Assembly: GCF_004123295.1 (NCBI RefSeq)
Contig: NZ_SDMK01000001.1
Span: forward strand, 1,116,001-1,180,000
Direction: 5' to 3'
Source of the DNA: Silvibacterium dinghuense
Lineage (GTDB): Bacteria; Acidobacteriota; Terriglobia; Terriglobales; Acidobacteriaceae
Length of the DNA stretch: 64,000 nucleotides
Shown here: positions 59,527 through 64,000 of the stretch, one piece after another
How the letters are laid out: every line of letters starts with the position of its first letter
Position numbering within the stretch: the stretch's first letter is position 1
Notes under the pieces: model-generated
What the model was told of the DNA's origin: nothing
What the model saw: the letters and a program-made list of their open reading frames with translations, nothing else
Databases searched by the model: none
Position numbers and translations under genes: made by a program

Positions 59527-61512
59527 GTGATGTGTATGGAAGCATCCAGCCCGGGCAGTCGCGGCCTCGGCTGGCTTGTCGAACAGCTCCATCTGCAGGA
59601 CGGGGTTTTGAGCGAATCCGTGGTGCGGAATTTACTGCTGGAAGCGAACCTGCCTTCTTCCGAGCTTGCTCCTTATATCGAGCATCGAGAAGAATCGTAT
59701 GCCCGGCGCTGCGTAGCCCGGAACGAACACTTCGAGCTTCTCGTGCTCACCTGGGCTCCTACGCAATACGGTGTCGCCCACGATCATTCCGGATCGCTCT
59801 GCGGCCTGAAGGTCGTGGATGGAAGACTCACGGAAACGCTCTTCGCGGATGGCCCGGACGGGCGGGTACGTCTGACCTCGGAAACCAGCCACGGCCCCGG
59901 AGATATCCTCACCGATCCCGGAACAGTCGTTCATGCGCTGGCCAACGCATCCGCCGATGAGCCGCTCATTACCGTTCATGTGTACTCGCCGCCGCTGCCC
60001 GAGGTCCGGCGCTATGCGGTCACCGAAGAAGATCCTCCGGAGATGTTTCTCCGTCCGCCTGCTCCGGAGGCACAGACGGTAGCGATCATTGGAGGCGGAT
60101 TTACCGGAACGATGGTGCTTGCGAATCTGATCCGCCAGGCGGCATCGGCGTCACGGCCCATGCATTTTGTTTTGATCGACCGGCAGCCTGCTCCCGGGGA
60201 TGGTGTAGCCTATCGCGCCGTCGATGGGCGCCACGTGCTGAACGTGCCGGCCGGCCGCATGAGTGCGTGGCCGGATCTACCCGAGGATTTCCTGCATTAC
60301 GCACAAAGCAAGAATCCGGCCATCGGGGCTCACGACTTCCTTCCGCGAAAGATGTACGGAGAGTATGTGCGCGAGTGCCTGTTCAAGCTGGCCAGGAGCG
60401 CCGGCCGGCATCTCAGCGCATCGATCGTCCACGATGAAGCGAAGCAGCTCCAGCGCGCATCCTCCTCGGGATGGAAGATCGATACCGCCGGAGCGCGCAC
60501 GCTCCCTGCGGATGTGGTTGTTCTGGCCGTCGGACATCGTCCGCCCAAGGACCCGCTGATCCATCGCTGGACGGGACCGCGTACCCGATTCATTGCCGAT
60601 CCGTGGGCATCGCTGGCACTGAGCCTGATCCGTCCGGACGAGCCGGTGCTGCTGATGGGCAGCGGTCTGACGGCGATGGATGTCGTGCTCACCCTTCAGC
60701 GCTCGCATCGCACCGCACCTCTGCTTGCAATCTCCCGGCGCGGACTGCTCCCCTCGGCCCATCTTCGCGCACCGAAGCCGGCGATCGAATTGCCGAAGAA
60801 TGTAGCGGCACTCCTCCATGCCGAGGAGCCGCTGATGACGCGGGAACTCCTGCACGAGGTTCGGTGCTCGGTGCAAAGCGCAATCGCACAGGGTTTCGCG
60901 TGGCAGCAGGTTATCGACAGCCTGCGTCCTGCGATTTCGCATCTATGGACCCGGCTCGATAGCCGGGAGCGAGCACGATTCCTGCGTCATGCACGTTCCT
61001 TCTGGGAGACACACCGTCATCGCATGGCGCCGGAGGTGGCCGATACGATCCAGCAGATGCGCCTCGAAAAGAAGCTGGAAGTGATGGCGGGCACGCTGCT
61101 GCGGGCCGAAGCGGACGATCACGGCATCGATGTCTCGTTTTCCTGCCGAGGCGGCTCTTCCACGCGCAAGGTTCGTGTGGCCTGGGTCATCAACTGCACG
61201 GGACCCGACGCTCACAGCCGGCACGCGACGCATTCCTTTCTCGGGCCACTGCTGCAGGATGGAACCCTCGTCGGCGACGAACTCGGTCTCGGTTTATGGA
61301 CGGATGAGGGTGGCCGTACGATCAACATCCACGGAGAGACGCATGAGGATTTACTGGTTGCCGGCACGTTGCGCAAGGCAACGCTGTGGGAGTCCACGGC
61401 AGTGCCAGAATTACGCCAACAGGCACAAACCTCCGCGCAGATCGCACTGGCAACACTCGCATCCACACTGCCGCGTTCCACCTGTCCGCCACCGGGCTCC
61501 GCGGTGTCTTAG
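59527..61512 (+). CDS. fusion of cysteine dioxygenase (cupin) and FAD/NAD(P)-binding oxidoreductase
   Basis: A 661-residue two-domain enzyme. Residues ~1-165 are a type-I cysteine dioxygenase: metal ligands in HDHSGSLCGLKVVDG (His, His) and VVHALANASADEPLITVHVYSPP (third His), plus the cross-link pair Cys in GSLCG and Tyr in VYSPP. Residues ~180-650 are an FAD/NAD(P)-binding protein of the HcnB/YdhS type (VAIIGGGFTGTMVLANLI Rossmann motif, DRQPAPGDGVAYRAVDGRHVLNVPAGRMSAWPD, VLLMGSGLTAMDVVLTLQRSHR). The start is GTG 59527 with AGGAG nine bases before; an ATG follows at once. The fusion suggests coupled thiol oxidation and flavin chemistry. Confidence 0.9.
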   Translation: MMCMEASSPGSRGLGWLVEQLHLQDGVLSESVVRNLLLEANLPSSELAPYIEHREESYARRCVARNEHFELLVLTWAPTQYGVAHDHSGSLCGLKVVDGRLTETLFADGPDGRVRLTSETSHGPGDILTDPGTVVHALANASADEPLITVHVYSPPLPEVRRYAVTEEDPPEMFLRPPAPEAQTVAIIGGGFTGTMVLANLIRQAASASRPMHFVLIDRQPAPGDGVAYRAVDGRHVLNVPAGRMSAWPDLPEDFLHYAQSKNPAIGAHDFLPRKMYGEYVRECLFKLARSAGRHLSASIVHDEAKQLQRASSSGWKIDTAGARTLPADVVVLAVGHRPPKDPLIHRWTGPRTRFIADPWASLALSLIRPDEPVLLMGSGLTAMDVVLTLQRSHRTAPLLAISRRGLLPSAHLRAPKPAIELPKNVAALLHAEEPLMTRELLHEVRCSVQSAIAQGFAWQQVIDSLRPAISHLWTRLDSRERARFLRHARSFWETHRHRMAPEVADTIQQMRLEKKLEVMAGTLLRAEADDHGIDVSFSCRGGSSTRKVRVAWVINCTGPDAHSRHATHSFLGPLLQDGTLVGDELGLGLWTDEGGRTINIHGETHEDLLVAGTLRKATLWESTAVPELRQQAQTSAQIALATLASTLPRSTCPPPGSAVS

Positions 61513-61757
61513 GACGTATCCCCATAGAGATGGTCTGAAAATAAAGAACCTACCCTTATCGTTGTCATCCCGACCGGAGCGTAGCGAAGTGGAGGGACCT
61601 GCGGTTTGCGCTTGTCCGGGCAGAAACCTGCGGTTCTACCCGTACCGGCAAAACTGCAGGTTCCTCCGCTACGTTCGCCTTGCGGCTCACTCCGGTCGGA
61701 ATGACAATGCGCAAGATAAGTCGCTTATTTTCTGCCTGGATATAGGGGAATACGTCC
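61512..61757. repeat. MITE-like inverted-repeat element, copy 2
   Basis: A 246 bp element with ends GGACGTATCCCCATAG (from 61512) and TATAGGGGAATACGTCC (to 61757). Inside are GTTGTCATCCCGACCGGAGCG (about 61562) and its opposed CTCCGGTCGGAATGACAA (about 61690). Nearly the same right end occurs at 9789-9830, with a single fixed 42 bp stretch. It starts on the last base of the CDO-fusion stop codon. Non-coding, no target-site duplication verified. Confidence 0.75.
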
Positions 61758-61776
61758 TAGTTATAAACATGTCCGC

Positions 61777-61829
61777 TCGCGACCAGCGGGAGCGGAGGCC
61801 GAAGGCGGTATCGCCCTGCGCGAAGCAGC
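61777..61829 (-). repeat. second repeat family, copy 3 (inverted)
   Basis: Reads in reverse as the block with GCAGGGCGATA, CCTTCGGCCTCCGCTCCC and GGTCGCGA, matching 9649-9700 and 25746-25796. Confidence 0.65.
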
Positions 61830-61837
61830 CACGCCTG

Positions 61838-62464
61838 TTACAGTGCGTCGGCCTCCAGACTTTGACGCGTGACCGAAGCCCTGGAGGCATCCTCAAGCCT
61901 TCCATCCGCGCGCCCATAGTCCAGCAAGGACAAAAACAAGGTTCCTGTGCCATAGGCAGCACTTATGGCCACGAGCCCCGCATCGTGCGCATGCAAGGCG
62001 CTTTTCATCAGCTCCACGACGCCGTAAGAGCACAGCAGTGCGGAGAGGGCATAGGGGCGCCTCAAGACCGCTCCTAGAAACCTCGCAGCGCCGATACGCG
62101 ACGCTGCGAGGTGCTGGCCCAACCGGCGCAATTCATTCTGGAAACCTACCGCCGCGGCGCCGGGGATGTAGCCAAGCGGTGTCCTCACCCGATTCCAATC
62201 GACGTATCCCACATGAAAGCCACTTGCCGAAAGCAGAAGACTACCAAGGATTACGCCGGCGGCATTGATTCTGGGAGCGGCGACAGGATGGCGTGATTTT
62301 TGCCGAAGCGCATAGTCGGAAGCGATCCACAGGAAACCGACCGCGGTCTCCAGGTTCGGGTGCAGACCTCGCCTGAAGAGGAGACCTGCATTTCCAGCCA
62401 TCAGGCTGATCGCTGTCACTGTGGGAGCGATACGGATCAGACGACTACGAACCACAGCAAACAA
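61838..62464 (-). CDS. uncharacterised membrane protein
   Basis: A 208-residue protein with about four hydrophobic segments (APTVTAISLMAGNAGLLF, AGVILGSLLLSASGFHVGYV, YALSALLCSYGVVELM, AGLVAISAAYGTGTLFLSLL) separated by short basic loops. No family recognised. It ends in a stretch overlapped by the boundary of the second repeat family. Its start lies next to the lower-GC tail of the window. Confidence 0.55.
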   Translation of the reverse strand: MFAVVRSRLIRIAPTVTAISLMAGNAGLLFRRGLHPNLETAVGFLWIASDYALRQKSRHPVAAPRINAAGVILGSLLLSASGFHVGYVDWNRVRTPLGYIPGAAAVGFQNELRRLGQHLAASRIGAARFLGAVLRRPYALSALLCSYGVVELMKSALHAHDAGLVAISAAYGTGTLFLSLLDYGRADGRLEDASRASVTRQSLEADAL

Positions 62465-62669
62465 GCAGAGAACCTCGATAAAGCGACTCAGCTCTCAATT
62501 GTAAGGGAGTGCGCCTTCTGCATCGATTGCGTCCGGCTTGTATGGAATCGTTGCGTTGCTCATCGACCGGGGATCGTATCGCTATGTTGGCTTATCACCA
62601 GCTATGTATGCCTTCTGCGAAGGGTGTTTCTCGAGACCAGGCACCATTCTCAGGAGTGGCAGGCAGCCA

Positions 62670-63674
62670 TCACTGAATCCTTTGAAGTTCTTTTTGCAGC
62701 GCCACCTTGCATTCTTGCGCAGTGAATTTGTGATTTGTCTTAGCCCCGGCATTCCATTCGGCGTTCGGCACGTTAACAACGTCTCCGTGATGCTTCTCTA
62801 CAATGTCCAAACGCATATCGATCACAACACCATCTTCGTCGCATTGAAAAAAAACTCCCTCAGTGTCCAGCAGGTACATTCCCCCTTGCAGCTCATAGTG
62901 ATCGCCGAAAGACTTGCCTTCCATTCCCTTGGTAAAGCTCGGCTGCTTTTCATCCATTCGCGTTCTATCAAGTACTTCCACCTCGTTCGCTTTAGGATGA
63001 ATGATTAACGTCGTCGTAGTGGTGCCAGAAAGCCCGCGCTCCACATCGGTGGCAATCACTTCATCACGGCTCCATGAAGCTATGTGATAAGTCTGCGTGT
63101 CAACATTAATGCTCCCTAGTTGCGTATATGCCTGTGTCTCTGTGCAGGAATTCGAATCGTCCCCAGCATCTTTTGCTTCGGTATAGATGCAATCCAATTT
63201 GACAGCGTTTGCATCGGCAACAGGTTGCTGTCCTGGATCAGAACTGACGGGTACCCAATAGCCTTCCACATAAAGGTGGTGATAGTTACGAATTTCAGAC
63301 AGATGCACATGCAAGTCGCTCTCGGTGCGGTGCCATTTTGGAGGAGCCACAAAGCCATAGGTAAGATCACTCACCACATAATTCATAGCTCCGGAGTCCT
63401 TTGGGTTTAGCGTCTCGTAAATCTGCACGCACGTATGAAGTTTGCGGCTAAAAAATGCGCGGTCAGCCTCGCCTTTCTTATCTTCTGCCGATAGTTTGGA
63501 GAGACTGTCGTTCAATTTAGCTGTGCAATATGCATCCATGTCTTGCTGAAACGTCATTTCATTTGCCGCAAGGCCATTCGGGAGAGCGTTCTGCGCTTCT
63601 TCGTCGAGACTAAGACCAAGTATTCCCACCGCCACAATCACCAATAGCGCAACACGGCCTACTGAACCCTTCAT
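62670..63674 (-). CDS. secreted protein of unknown function in a lower-GC segment
   Basis: A 334-residue exported protein: a signal-like hydrophobic stretch (SVGRVALLVIVAVGILGLSL) is followed by a mixed alpha/beta domain with several paired cysteines (DAYCTAKLN, HTCVQIYETLN, LDCIYTEAKDAGDDSNSCTETQ, FFQCDEDGVV). No family recognised. GGAGG lies four bases before ATG 63674, chosen over the longer frame. By eye its base composition is around 48% GC, well below neighbours; this may reflect transfer. Confidence 0.7.
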   Translation of the reverse strand: MKGSVGRVALLVIVAVGILGLSLDEEAQNALPNGLAANEMTFQQDMDAYCTAKLNDSLSKLSAEDKKGEADRAFFSRKLHTCVQIYETLNPKDSGAMNYVVSDLTYGFVAPPKWHRTESDLHVHLSEIRNYHHLYVEGYWVPVSSDPGQQPVADANAVKLDCIYTEAKDAGDDSNSCTETQAYTQLGSINVDTQTYHIASWSRDEVIATDVERGLSGTTTTTLIIHPKANEVEVLDRTRMDEKQPSFTKGMEGKSFGDHYELQGGMYLLDTEGVFFQCDEDGVVIDMRLDIVEKHHGDVVNVPNAEWNAGAKTNHKFTAQECKVALQKELQRIQ

Positions 63675-63880
63675 ATGTCCTCCGCTCTCCTTCGGGCTGG
63701 AAATCAGCATACGGTGTCACAGCGGATTTGGCGCTCAAAATGTAAATCAGGCAAGACATCGAGTCCAACAACCCTCCTCACAATCGTTGCTGTAAGCCTC
63801 TACGCGAATCCGGTCGATCTCACTCGGTGACACGCTGATTGTCCGACGGTGCAGTTCTATAACCATGCGGTCAGCGAGGA

Positions 63881-64000
63881 TCATGCAAAGAGAGCTCGAT
63901 CTTCTCGGCGTTGGTCATAGCCACGGCTGAACATGAGTACCGTGAAGCCGGCTTCTCGCCAGACGCCCGGCGCCTGAGAATTCCACTCCTCGAACAGACC
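63881..64000 (-). CDS. possible C-terminal end of a gene cut by the window edge
   Basis: On the minus strand an open frame enters from beyond base 64000 and ends at a TGA (63883-63881) with about 39 residues: GLFEEWNSQAPGVWREAGFT then VLMFSRGYDQRREDRALFA. It has a protein-like composition and no start inside the window. It may be a chance frame; no family can be named. Confidence 0.35.
   Translation of the reverse strand, partial: GLFEEWNSQAPGVWREAGFTVLMFSRGYDQRREDRALFA

Overview
The window looks like chromosomal DNA of an Acidobacteriota bacterium of the Terriglobales / Acidobacteriaceae type (subdivision 1). This is inferred from gene content, not from a search: an Oar-like TonB receptor with an N-terminal carboxypeptidase-regulatory domain, an orphan FtsX/MacB permease of the ADOP type, a PadR regulator beside a permease-prefix protein, paired FG-GAP/ASPIC (CRTAC1-type) secreted proteins, and generally high GC. 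No phage, plasmid, rRNA or tRNA gene, CRISPR array or transposase gene was seen.

Layout. 1-4.1 kb: the 5' part of an outer-membrane receptor and a secreted DUF5666-like protein. 4.4-11.4 kb: a FucP/GluP-type sugar transporter, an Lrp/AsnC regulator divergent from histidine ammonia-lyase, an MBL-fold hydrolase, a repeat-rich gap, and threonine ammonia-lyase behind a terminator-like leader hairpin. 11.6-15.4 kb: an ADOP permease, a membrane protein and more repeats. 15.4-25.7 kb: a plant-polysaccharide region with a LacI regulator, a GH5-like glycosidase followed by two CRTAC1-type proteins, a GH51 arabinofuranosidase and a CocE/amino-ester hydrolase. GH43 arabinanase and an SDR dehydrogenase lie at 45-47 kb. 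LacI-type operator palindromes precede the GH5, GH51 and GH43 genes and lacI itself, so they look like one regulon. 28.7-31.8 kb: assimilatory sulfite reductase with two siroheme genes, behind a highly structured leader. 31.8-40.2 kb: a long minus-strand gene run with XRE regulator, NfeD-like protein, flotillin, PspA, a HEAT-like protein, an RNB exoribonuclease, a ligase-ACP-acyltransferase fusion and a YraN protein. 40.4-44.8 kb: PadR plus membrane and secreted proteins of unknown function. 46.9-53 kb: trehalose synthesis enzyme TreZ, a TauE/DUF1634 transporter pair, a DUF2007-like protein, a VOC protein and ribosomal proteins L20/L35. 53.2-61.5 kb: a very large TIG-domain lipoprotein, a DUF4231 protein convergent with a TIR-transmembrane protein, and a cysteine-dioxygenase/FAD-enzyme fusion. 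61.5-64 kb: a repeat element and a lower-GC tail of uncharacterised genes.

The most unusual signals are four. (1) A family of intergenic hairpin repeats whose stems covary between copies, plus two ~250 bp inverted-repeat elements that share ends. (2) A multi-hairpin leader with an intrinsic terminator ahead of sulfite reductase. (3) The XRE-NfeD-flotillin-PspA-HEAT membrane-stress gene set with palindromic sites upstream. (4) Two enzyme fusions, thiol dioxygenase with a flavoprotein and acyl ligase with ACP and acyltransferase. Positions of motifs were read by eye; family names come from motif recognition and have not been confirmed by searches.
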